NCBI RefSeq assembly: GCF_002272875.1
Contig: NZ_MLAN01000001.1
Coordinates: 124,001 to 188,000 of the forward strand
Origin: Helicobacter sp. 11S02629-2
GTDB taxonomy: Bacteria; Campylobacterota; Campylobacteria; Campylobacterales; Helicobacteraceae
DNA: 64,000 bases
Direction of reading: 5' to 3'
The translations under genes were made by a program, and so were the position numbers. Shown one piece after another: positions 1 to 6,914 of this stretch. Under the pieces are notes generated by a model, which was not told the DNA's origin, did not search any database, and worked only from the letters and a program-made list of their open reading frames with translations. The first letter of the stretch is position 1; each line of letters opens with the position of its first letter.

Positions 1-313
1 AAGAGATACCTGCATCTATGCCAAAAAGTACACCACTAATTTTAGCCCTTTCCCCACCATGCACACTAACTCCTTGATCGTCATCACTGTTAAGAATGGT
101 TACAGTAGGGTTTGTTTGAGTTGTAGGGTTTGCACTACTTGTCTGTTCTGGTAGATTAAGCCCTTGTTGACTGCAAAGAAATGATCCGGGATGATCTTGT
201 GAAGGTAGACATATTAAACTAAAAGGTTTTAACTCATCCGCTTTTAAAATACTGCTACTTAGACTAAGTAAGGCTATTAGCGTAAATGAGCTAGCCAGTG
301 CATATTTTTTCAT
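1..313 (-). CDS. Secreted outer-membrane protein, N-terminal part (truncated by window edge)
   Basis: An open frame runs from an ATG at 313 off the left edge, giving about 104 residues. The start has a good Shine-Dalgarno (AAGGAG, 6 nt upstream). The first ~25 residues form a Sec signal peptide (MKK, a hydrophobic stretch of Ala/Leu/Ile/Ser, then ILKADE with a likely cut after KA). A Ser/Thr/Gln/Pro-rich stretch follows, and the visible end reads VLFGIDAGIS, which looks like the first strand of a Helicobacter-type beta-barrel outer-membrane protein. The family is inferred; most of the protein lies outside the window. A 15-A tract and TATAAT box upstream suggest switchable expression. Confidence 0.7.
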   Translation of the reverse strand, partial: MKKYALASSFTLIALLSLSSSILKADELKPFSLICLPSQDHPGSFLCSQQGLNLPEQTSSANPTTQTNPTVTILNSDDDQGVSVHGGERAKISGVLFGIDAGIS

Positions 314-458
314 TATTTCTCCTTAAAGTGTTTTTTGTTTTAAAATAAACTTGGTATGTTTGATTTGACTTGTGCATCTAAGTCTTGTGATAAGGTTATA
401 TTTGTTTTATTTAACAAATATTAACTTTTTTAGTTTTTATATTTGTAGATGCGGGAAT

Positions 459-484
459 ATTATAAGCCGTTTTTTTTTTTTTTT
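459..484 (-). promoter_or_regulatory. Promoter with 15-nt poly-A tract ahead of outer-membrane protein gene
   Basis: Read on the minus strand, a run of 15 A (484-470) is followed by five bases and then TATAAT (464-459), a consensus -10 box. The tract therefore lies in the spacer and -35 region. Predicted transcription would begin near 452, leaving a leader of about 140 nt before the ATG at 313. Homopolymer tracts at this place change length by slipped-strand mispairing and tune surface-protein expression in Helicobacter; phase variation here is inferred. Confidence 0.6.
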
Positions 485-909
485 AATTAAAGTAAGCTTA
501 AAGTTGGATTTTTACTAAGTGCAGTACTTATTCTTATTAAAAATTAGTAAAAAAGTTTTTATTTAATCTTTGCTTGCTTGTATAAAAACTTTTTTCTTTT
601 ATCTTTAGTATGAGAAGTGAAGGCGTTATGGAAGATGCTAGGAGAAAAGTAGTATCCTTGTAAAGCAGCTTACTCAAATCTTTCTCTATGCCACTTTTTA
701 TAACATACTAAAATTTAAACATTAGCTTATCACACTAGACTTATGCCTTCTTAGTATATGACATAGTAGGGATTACCATGCCTTGCCTATGAAGACATAT
801 TATGAAGGCATCTTGCAGTGACATTTAATTAATAGTCCTATTTATAATTACCATGCATTAAGATATTTATAGACCTTAGTTTTACTAAGTAAAAGCGCTT
901 TAGTATTTT
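485..909. other. Gene-free AT-rich intergenic stretch
   Basis: No convincing reading frame, tRNA or repeat family is seen between the poly-A promoter and the 3' end of trpB. An 8-bp inverted repeat (ATGCCTTC at 743-750, GAAGGCAT at 804-811) with a 53-nt loop is present but is not terminator-like. Confidence 0.5.
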
Positions 910-2223
910 TTAATCTTTCATACTTTCTAGCTCAGCTTCCAAAAAGGCCTTCCATCTATCTTTATCTAATACCTTGGCAGTTATAAAGATATCTTTATCG
1001 CCTCTTCCACTTACATTTACCACTATGTTTTTATCTTTAACTTTTTTACATACTTTGATGCATCCTGCTAGTGCGTGGGCAGATTCTAAGGCTGGGAGTA
1101 TGCCTTCATTTTTAGCAAAAAACTCTAAGGCGTATAAAGCTTCTTTATCCCTAGCGTAGATAAACTCTACTCTTTTTTTCTTGCCTAAATTTGCAAGCTG
1201 AGGACTTATACCGCCATAATCAAGCCCTGCTGATATAGAGTGAGTTAGCTCTAATTGACCATTTTTATCTTGTAAGAAAAAGCTTTTATAGCCTTGGGCT
1301 ATGCCAACTTTTGCATGGCCATTCATCCTCATAGCGTGCTCACCTTTTTTATCACTAAGTCCACCTGCTTCAACGCCTACTAGATGCACTTTTTTAGATT
1401 CTATATAGTGGCTAAAAACACCCATGGCATTACTCCCGCCACCAACACAGGCTATAACGTAGTCTGGCTTGCCTTTAAAGTAGGCCTTAGTTTGTTTTAA
1501 AAGCTCTTTACTTATGATGCTTTGTGCATCACGCACCATGTCTGGATATGGACTTGGCCCAAGGGCACTGCCTAGTACATAAAATATATTTTTAGAATCT
1601 TTACTCCACTCACGCAAGGCTTCATTAACAGCGTCTTTTAGCGTCTTTTCACCACTTTCTACGCTTACTACTTTAGCCCCAAAACGCTCCATTATAAAGA
1701 CATTAGGTCTTTGACGCTTTATATCTACACTGCCCATGTATATAACACACTCCATACCTAGATATGCACAAGCACTGGCAGTTGCAAGCCCATGCTGCCC
1801 AGCACCAGTTTCGGCTATAACTTTCTTTTTGCCCATCTTTTTGGCTAGTAAGACTTGGGCTAGGGCGTTATTAATCTTATGGGCTCCTGTGTTTGCTAGG
1901 CCTTCAAATTTAAGATAGATGTTGTTTTTAAGTAGTTTTGAGGCATTTTTAGCGTGTATTAAAGGAGTAGGGCGAGAGATAAAGTTTTTATGTAAGAATC
2001 TAAGTTCTTTTTGAAAAGCTTTGGTTTGAAAGATAGTTTTATAAGCAACTTCAAGCTCACTTAAAGCAACATATAAAATCTCAGGTATATAACATCCCCC
2101 AAAGTCTCCAAAGTACCCATCCAAACTTTTTAAACTCTTTGGTAAACTTTTACTTAAGTTGCTTGAAGTTTTATCCTTAAGTATCGCGTTTTTCTTTTTC
2201 TCAATCTTTTTTGTGTCGTTCAT
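910..2223 (-). CDS. trpB: Tryptophan synthase beta chain
   Basis: TrpB condenses indole with L-serine to make tryptophan, using PLP, normally in an alpha2-beta2 complex with TrpA. The PLP lysine is K116 in GAHKINNA, followed by the AETGAGQHG active-site loop and the GGGSNAMG phosphate-binding loop, so this is the TrpB1 type. The 437 residues are about 35 longer than usual because of a Lys/Ser-rich N-terminal extension before YFGDFGG; the start is supported by AAAGGAT just upstream. trpA lies about 44 kb away and no other trp gene is nearby, so the usual trp operon is broken up. The partner TrpA is probably the one at 46.0 kb (inferred). Confidence 0.95.
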   Translation of the reverse strand: MNDTKKIEKKKNAILKDKTSSNLSKSLPKSLKSLDGYFGDFGGCYIPEILYVALSELEVAYKTIFQTKAFQKELRFLHKNFISRPTPLIHAKNASKLLKNNIYLKFEGLANTGAHKINNALAQVLLAKKMGKKKVIAETGAGQHGLATASACAYLGMECVIYMGSVDIKRQRPNVFIMERFGAKVVSVESGEKTLKDAVNEALREWSKDSKNIFYVLGSALGPSPYPDMVRDAQSIISKELLKQTKAYFKGKPDYVIACVGGGSNAMGVFSHYIESKKVHLVGVEAGGLSDKKGEHAMRMNGHAKVGIAQGYKSFFLQDKNGQLELTHSISAGLDYGGISPQLANLGKKKRVEFIYARDKEALYALEFFAKNEGILPALESAHALAGCIKVCKKVKDKNIVVNVSGRGDKDIFITAKVLDKDRWKAFLEAELESMKD

Positions 2224-2335
2224 AAATATCCTTTTTAACTACATTTTATCAAAAAGCTTGAAAGTAAAAGAGGTTTTGCTTCTAAAAAGCAAGCCTAAGA
2301 AGGTAAACTTAAGATTTTAGTAGGAGTTTTTAAAG

Positions 2336-2461
2336 ATGGATGTTACTTCAGCCTTTGATCTAAGCAAGCCTATAGGCAACATAGAAGTTTTTAGTACAAT
2401 AGTTGTTGTAGTTGTAATCTGTGCTGTGATCTTTTTGATACTTAGAAGTATAAAACCTTGA
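2336..2461 (+). CDS. 41-residue single-pass membrane peptide, unknown function
   Basis: A short frame begins with ATG at 2336, 10 nt after AGGAG, and ends with TGA at 2459-2461. The product has a polar N-terminal half (DVTSAFDLSKPIGNIE) and one membrane segment of about 18 residues (Val/Ile-rich, residues 19-36), ending in RSIKP with a positive inside-type tail. It lies 34 nt upstream of nadD-rsfS and could be its operon leader gene. I do not recognise a family. The good ribosome site and clean amphipathic layout argue for a real gene, but chance is possible at this length. Confidence 0.55.
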   Translation: MDVTSAFDLSKPIGNIEVFSTIVVVVVICAVIFLILRSIKP

Positions 2462-2495
2462 ATGTTTTAAATGTGAACAAAAGGCCTTTGTAGTT

Positions 2496-3362
2496 ATGAA
2501 TCTAGCCTTATTTGGCGGTAGCTTTGATCCGGTGCATAAGGGGCATAATAAGTTAGTAAGACTTGCTTTAAAAAGCTTAGATATAGACTTGCTAGTTATC
2601 ATGCCAGCTTTTTGTAATCCCTTTAAGGATAAAACACTTTTAGATTCTAAGACTAGATTAAGGCTTTGTAAAAAGGCTTTTTCTAGTTTTGATAGGGTAG
2701 AAGTTAGTGACTATGAAGTTCTAAAAAAAGATAAGTCTTACACCATAGACACAGTTAGATACTTAAAAGAGAAGTTTAAGCCTAAAAAGTTTTATCTTTT
2801 ATTAGGCGAAGATAATCTTAAAAGTTTAGAAAGCTGGAAAGACTATAAAGACTTAAAAAAGCTAGTAAGTTTTGTAGTCTTTAGCAGACATGGATATGAA
2901 GAAGTTAGTAGAGATTCTAAGTTTATCTATATAGATATGGATGAAGATATAAGCTCTAGCTCTATAAGAAAAAGACTAGAAAGTATAAAAAAAGACCTCT
3001 GGGAAGAGGAGATATTAAAATCACTAGGAGAAAATATGGACTATTTAGAAAGCATAAAGACAGTTTTAGAAGATAAAAAAGCAAGCAATGTAGAAGTGTT
3101 AAACTTAAAAGATAAAGACTATATAAGTGACTATGTAGTAGTAGCAACTGCTATGGCACCAAAACATGCAGAAGGTCTACTAAACTACTTAAAAGATGAC
3201 TTAAAGCCAAAAGGAGCAAAGTTTTACGCAGTAGATGATAGTAATAGCGAGTGGATAATAGCAGACCTTGGAGAGATAATAGTACACATACTAACTGAAG
3301 AGTATAGAAATAAATACCAACTAGAAGACTTTTTAAAAGAAGAGTTTTTAACTAGAAAGTAG
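2496..3362 (+). CDS. nadD-rsfS: Fused nicotinate-nucleotide adenylyltransferase / ribosomal silencing factor
   Basis: Residues ~1-165 are NadD, which adenylates nicotinate mononucleotide to deamido-NAD: GGSFDPVHKGH carries the nucleotidyl-transferase HxGH motif and ISSSSIRKR the C-terminal ISSTxxR motif. Residues ~180-288 are RsfS (DUF143/Iojap), which binds uL14 and blocks 30S-50S joining in starvation: DYVVVATAMAPKHAEG, then EWIIADLGEIIVHI and the YxLEDF tail. The frame is uninterrupted through the join (around 165-180), so the two usually separate, often adjacent genes form one polypeptide. waaF starts 2 nt after the stop. Both domains appear intact. Confidence 0.92.
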   Translation: MNLALFGGSFDPVHKGHNKLVRLALKSLDIDLLVIMPAFCNPFKDKTLLDSKTRLRLCKKAFSSFDRVEVSDYEVLKKDKSYTIDTVRYLKEKFKPKKFYLLLGEDNLKSLESWKDYKDLKKLVSFVVFSRHGYEEVSRDSKFIYIDMDEDISSSSIRKRLESIKKDLWEEEILKSLGENMDYLESIKTVLEDKKASNVEVLNLKDKDYISDYVVVATAMAPKHAEGLLNYLKDDLKPKGAKFYAVDDSNSEWIIADLGEIIVHILTEEYRNKYQLEDFLKEEFLTRK

Positions 3363-3364
3363 CC

Positions 3365-4606
3365 ATGCAAGATAGTGTTAATGCAGATTCTAAGCCAGTA
3401 GATTCTAAGATGATAAATCCCAAGATAGAAGAAAACCTTAAAGAGACCTTGCTTATACGCCTTCCAAACTGGTTAGGTGACTGCGTTATGCTAACTCCTA
3501 CTTTAGAGCTTTTAAAAAAGCACTTTGAAGTAGTTTTAGTTGGTAACAAGCTTGTTTTAGAGCTTTTTAGCTGTGATAGTTTTATAAAAGAGCTAGTTAT
3601 AGATAGCACTAAAGAAGATTCTAAAAAGCATAGATTTAAGCTTTTAGCAAGGATTAAAGCTACTATAAGTCTTGCTAAAAGCCTTAAAAAAAAGCATAAC
3701 TTCAAATACGCTATAACTTTTCAAAATGCCTTTTTTTCAGCCCTCTTACTACGCTTTAGCTCTGCTAAAGTTAGGATAGGCTACTCTGGATTAAGAAGCT
3801 TTTTACTAACTCATCCTATAAAAAAAGCACTAGGCAAAGCACCAGTTTGCAAGCATCAAGTTTTAAGCTATGCAAGCTTACTAACTCCACTTGCAAGCTT
3901 GCTAGACTTAGAATCTAAAAACCTTAAAAGTCCCCTTTATGACACCGCTTTAATGAGTAAAAATCAAGCCTTAATATATGAAAATCTAGGAGCTTTAAGA
4001 CTAAAAGTAAGAAGTAAAAAGCAAGATAGTTTAGATACTAAGATCTTAGGACTTTCTTTTGGGGCGTCCTTTGGCATTTCAAAAAGGTGGCCTTTAGAGT
4101 ACTACGCTGAGCTTGCAAGCTACTTTTTATCTAAAGGATATGAAGTTAGGCTTTTTGGTGCTTTAAGTGAAAAAGACTTAGGCGATAGACTAGAAGCTTT
4201 AATCACTAAAAACGCTAGCAACCTTAAGTCTTTAAATAACTTAGTTGGAAAAACTACTATAAAAACTTTAATAGATTCTATAAATGAGTGCAGTGTACAT
4301 GTTGGCAATGATAGTGGAAACTCCCACATAGCAGTAGCTTTAAGTGTGCCTTCTATATCCTTTTATGGTCCAACTCCTTCAAGGTGGGGCTACCCTTGGC
4401 ATGTAACTAGTAAGGGTGCTGATGCTGGAGTGGATGAAGATGATCATACTTTTTTAGGAAGATTTATAGCCATTAGAAAAAAAGAGCTTCCTTGTCTTGG
4501 CTGCAAGCAAAGAATCTGCCCTCTAAAACATCACAACTGCATGAAGCTTATAACTCCAGATGAAGTTATAGACTTAAGTAACTATCTAGTTAGCCACAAC
4601 TTTTAA
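3365..4606 (+). CDS. waaF: ADP-heptose:LPS heptosyltransferase (GT9 family)
   Basis: A GT9 glycosyltransferase that adds L-glycero-D-manno-heptose to the LPS inner core at the cytoplasmic face of the inner membrane. Seen: the N-terminal RLPNWLGDCVMLTP motif (family RxPxxGDxxxxTP), a central FGASFGISKRWP, and a C-terminal VGNDSGNSHIAVAL sugar-nucleotide site with FYGPTPSRWGYP. A Cys-rich tail (CLGCKQRICPLKHHNC) matches WaaF more than WaaC. Length 413 is slightly long; the first ~28 residues are a DSK-bearing extension containing two AGATTCT words. Two nt separate it from nadD-rsfS. Its 3' end overlaps the convergent minus-strand gene by 21 nt. Confidence 0.88.
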   Translation: MQDSVNADSKPVDSKMINPKIEENLKETLLIRLPNWLGDCVMLTPTLELLKKHFEVVLVGNKLVLELFSCDSFIKELVIDSTKEDSKKHRFKLLARIKATISLAKSLKKKHNFKYAITFQNAFFSALLLRFSSAKVRIGYSGLRSFLLTHPIKKALGKAPVCKHQVLSYASLLTPLASLLDLESKNLKSPLYDTALMSKNQALIYENLGALRLKVRSKKQDSLDTKILGLSFGASFGISKRWPLEYYAELASYFLSKGYEVRLFGALSEKDLGDRLEALITKNASNLKSLNNLVGKTTIKTLIDSINECSVHVGNDSGNSHIAVALSVPSISFYGPTPSRWGYPWHVTSKGADAGVDEDDHTFLGRFIAIRKKELPCLGCKQRICPLKHHNCMKLITPDEVIDLSNYLVSHNF

Positions 4607-5293
4607 TAAATTTAGATGGCTTAGTGCGTCTTTTTTAAGGCTAGGATTTTTAAGCATATCTAGCAAGTCAAAAGTAACTATGCACTTGGCATTTTTATAC
4701 TCTAAAATCTTCCCTAAGGCATCTTTTAACTCCAAACCAAAAAGGCTTTTTGCAAGAAGGCTTCCAAAAAATATGGCGTACTTTTTGTTTTCTAGTTCAG
4801 ATTCTAAGTAGGGCTTACAAGTTTTGATATTGCTTTCTAAAGGCTGCGTTGTGCCACACTTTACTAGGCTTAAAAAGCAAGTCTTGCTAGGGTCTAGCTT
4901 GTATATATTTTGTGCTATGTTTTTTAAAGTGAGATTTATCTTAGTATCACTTAAACTCCCATCTTTTTCTAGACTTAAAGTTGGTGCTATAAAAGCAAAG
5001 CTTGATTCTATATTTGAGCCTTCTAGATTCAAGCTTGGGCAAGGCTTAAAGCTATTAGACCTTTCGCAAAGCTTGCAGTTTAAAATCTTATCTCTTAGAC
5101 TTATGCTAGCTTGATTAGTAGTTTCTTCTTGCATAGCCTTAGAATCTAAAGACTTTAAACTAGCCCCTTGCTTTGAAGTGCTTTGTGCTTCTTTTAAAGT
5201 CTTGCCATCTTTAGTGCTTATATACTCAACTCCTAAGCTTTCAAGCTTATAGAGTTTTTCTAAGGTCTTTAATTTTTCTAAGTAAGAAGACAT
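4586..5293 (-). CDS. Degenerate family-4 uracil-DNA glycosylase-like Fe-S protein
   Basis: The layout resembles the family-4 (Fe-S) uracil-DNA glycosylases: an N-terminal helix, then CKLCERS, then LVKC...TCKPYL, giving four Cys that could ligate a 4Fe-4S cluster (C-x2-C ... C-x12-C). However, the GEAPG-type uracil-pocket motif is replaced by FIAPTLSLEKDGS, and the C-terminal His-Pro motif is missing (VTFDLLDML), so the catalytic site seems lost. The first ~70 residues include a low-complexity linker with DSK. Seventeen nt downstream of aspA's 3'-to-5' neighbour on the same strand. Family assignment is moderate; activity is doubtful and a structural or binding role is possible. Confidence 0.6.
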   Translation of the reverse strand: MSSYLEKLKTLEKLYKLESLGVEYISTKDGKTLKEAQSTSKQGASLKSLDSKAMQEETTNQASISLRDKILNCKLCERSNSFKPCPSLNLEGSNIESSFAFIAPTLSLEKDGSLSDTKINLTLKNIAQNIYKLDPSKTCFLSLVKCGTTQPLESNIKTCKPYLESELENKKYAIFFGSLLAKSLFGLELKDALGKILEYKNAKCIVTFDLLDMLKNPSLKKDALSHLNLLKVVAN

Positions 5294-5310
5294 CTAGCTT
5301 AGCTTTTAAT

Positions 5311-6723
5311 CTACTTTTTACCCATTTTTTCCATGCGTGGGTTAAGCATGTTTTCTGGTTTAAGTAAGGAATCTAGTTCTTCTTTTTTTAGATAGCCATG
5401 TTCTAGCACTAAGTCATAAACGCTTTTACCAGTTTTAAGTGCTTCTTTTGCGATGGAGGCTGAGACTTCATAGCCAAGCACTGGGTTTAGTGCTGTTACT
5501 ATACCTATTGAGTGAAGCACTAACTCTTTGCACCTTTCTTCATTAGCTGTGATTCCAACTATGCACTTATCAACTAAGGTTTTAAAGGCGTTATTCATCA
5601 TCATGATAGATTCTAAGATCCTAGAAGCGATAACTGGCTCAAAGACGTTTAGTTGGAGTTGTCCTTCAAGGGCAGCTAGCGTTACAGTTACATCATTACC
5701 TATAACTGCAAAACAGACTTGATTTACTACTTCTGGGATAACTGGGTTTACTTTGCCCGGCATTATAGAGCTTCCGGGTTGCATCTTAGGAAGATTTATC
5801 TCATTAATCCCAGTTCTAGGACCACTGCTTAATAGTCTTAAGTCATTACATATCTTAGATATTTCACCTGCTACTCTTTTTAAAACCCCACTTATTTGAA
5901 CATAAGCACCTGTATCTTGTGTAGCTTGGATTAGATCGTGGGCTATCTTATAGTCTCTTCCAGTTATCTCTCTAAGGTATTTTTCTACGGTGTGTTTATA
6001 TTTTGGGTGAGAGTTTATACCTGTGCCTATAGCAGTTCCGCCAAGGTTTATCTCTAAAAGTAGCTTATCTGCTTCTGCCACTCTGTGTATGCAGTTTTCA
6101 ACCGAACTTGAAAAGGCGTGAAACTCCTGTCCTAAGGTCATAGGAACGGCATCTTGAAGCTGGGTTCTGCCCATTTTTATAACGTGCTTAAACTCTAAAG
6201 ACTTTTTATAAAAAGCCTCTTTTAAGACTTGCATCGTATCTCTTAGCACAAGGCTTCTTTCATAGATAGCCATTCTTAAAGCTGTAGGATAGGTGTCATT
6301 AGTTGATTGAGAAAGGTTTACGTGGTCATTTGGATGGCAGTACTTATACTCACCTTTTTTATGTCCCATGATTTCTAAAGCGACATTTGCTATAACTTCA
6401 TTTACGTTCATATTAGTAGAAGTTCCAGCACCACCTTGGATGATGTCTACTACAAACTGATCATGAAACTTACCAGCAAGGATTTCATCACAAGCTTTAA
6501 CTATGGCATCTTTGATTTTAGAATCTAAAAGCCCTAACTCAAAGTTAGCTAGTGCTGCTGCTTTTTTTACTTGAACAAAAGAGCGAACTAAGAAATCATA
6601 AAAGCCTATATTTCTACCTGAAATGTGAAAGTTATTAAGCGCTCTAAAAGTTTGCACTCCATAATAGCAACTATTATCAATCTCTAATTCACCTATAAAA
6701 TCATGTTCTATTCTAGTACTCAT
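5311..6723 (-). CDS. aspA: Aspartate ammonia-lyase
   Basis: Aspartase converts L-aspartate to fumarate and ammonia, feeding anaerobic fumarate respiration. The 470 residues match the family length and carry the fumarase/aspartase signature GSSIMPGKVNP (about residue 320), the TSTNMNVNEV segment and the HPNDHVNLSQSTND segment that build the active site. AspA and the UDG-like gene downstream (17 nt) may be co-transcribed. Aspartate is a major carbon and energy source for Campylobacter and Helicobacter, and the window also encodes proline catabolism (PutA) and gluconeogenic PpsA, which fits an amino-acid-based diet. Confidence 0.95.
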   Translation of the reverse strand: MSTRIEHDFIGELEIDNSCYYGVQTFRALNNFHISGRNIGFYDFLVRSFVQVKKAAALANFELGLLDSKIKDAIVKACDEILAGKFHDQFVVDIIQGGAGTSTNMNVNEVIANVALEIMGHKKGEYKYCHPNDHVNLSQSTNDTYPTALRMAIYERSLVLRDTMQVLKEAFYKKSLEFKHVIKMGRTQLQDAVPMTLGQEFHAFSSSVENCIHRVAEADKLLLEINLGGTAIGTGINSHPKYKHTVEKYLREITGRDYKIAHDLIQATQDTGAYVQISGVLKRVAGEISKICNDLRLLSSGPRTGINEINLPKMQPGSSIMPGKVNPVIPEVVNQVCFAVIGNDVTVTLAALEGQLQLNVFEPVIASRILESIMMMNNAFKTLVDKCIVGITANEERCKELVLHSIGIVTALNPVLGYEVSASIAKEALKTGKSVYDLVLEHGYLKKEELDSLLKPENMLNPRMEKMGKK

Positions 6724-6914
6724 TTTATCTCCAATTAATATAAATTGGATGATTGTACTACTTTTGCTAAGAAAGTAGACTTGGCAACTATTTTTTGTGT
6801 CTTGCTTTCTATAAGTTTAGGAGTTTTGTAACTTTAGGCTAGTCTTAAAGCCTATAAATATAAAATAACAGCTAAAATAAAGCTTCATGAAACATCTAAG
6901 GTAAGTGTGCAACT

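Noticed and set aside
470-484. 15-nt poly-T as a sequencing artefact
   Set aside because: It sits precisely next to a TATAAT box of a surface gene and a second, similar tract occurs at 43514-43526, so a biological switch is more likely; the exact length may still be uncertain.
974-1918. Plus-strand frames inside trpB (and similar frames opposite other genes)
   Set aside because: They mirror the real gene's codons, have no ribosome sites and match no family.
6775-6812. Sigma-54 promoter upstream of pflA (TTGGCAACT...TTGC)
   Set aside because: The GG and GC are 19 nt apart instead of 10.
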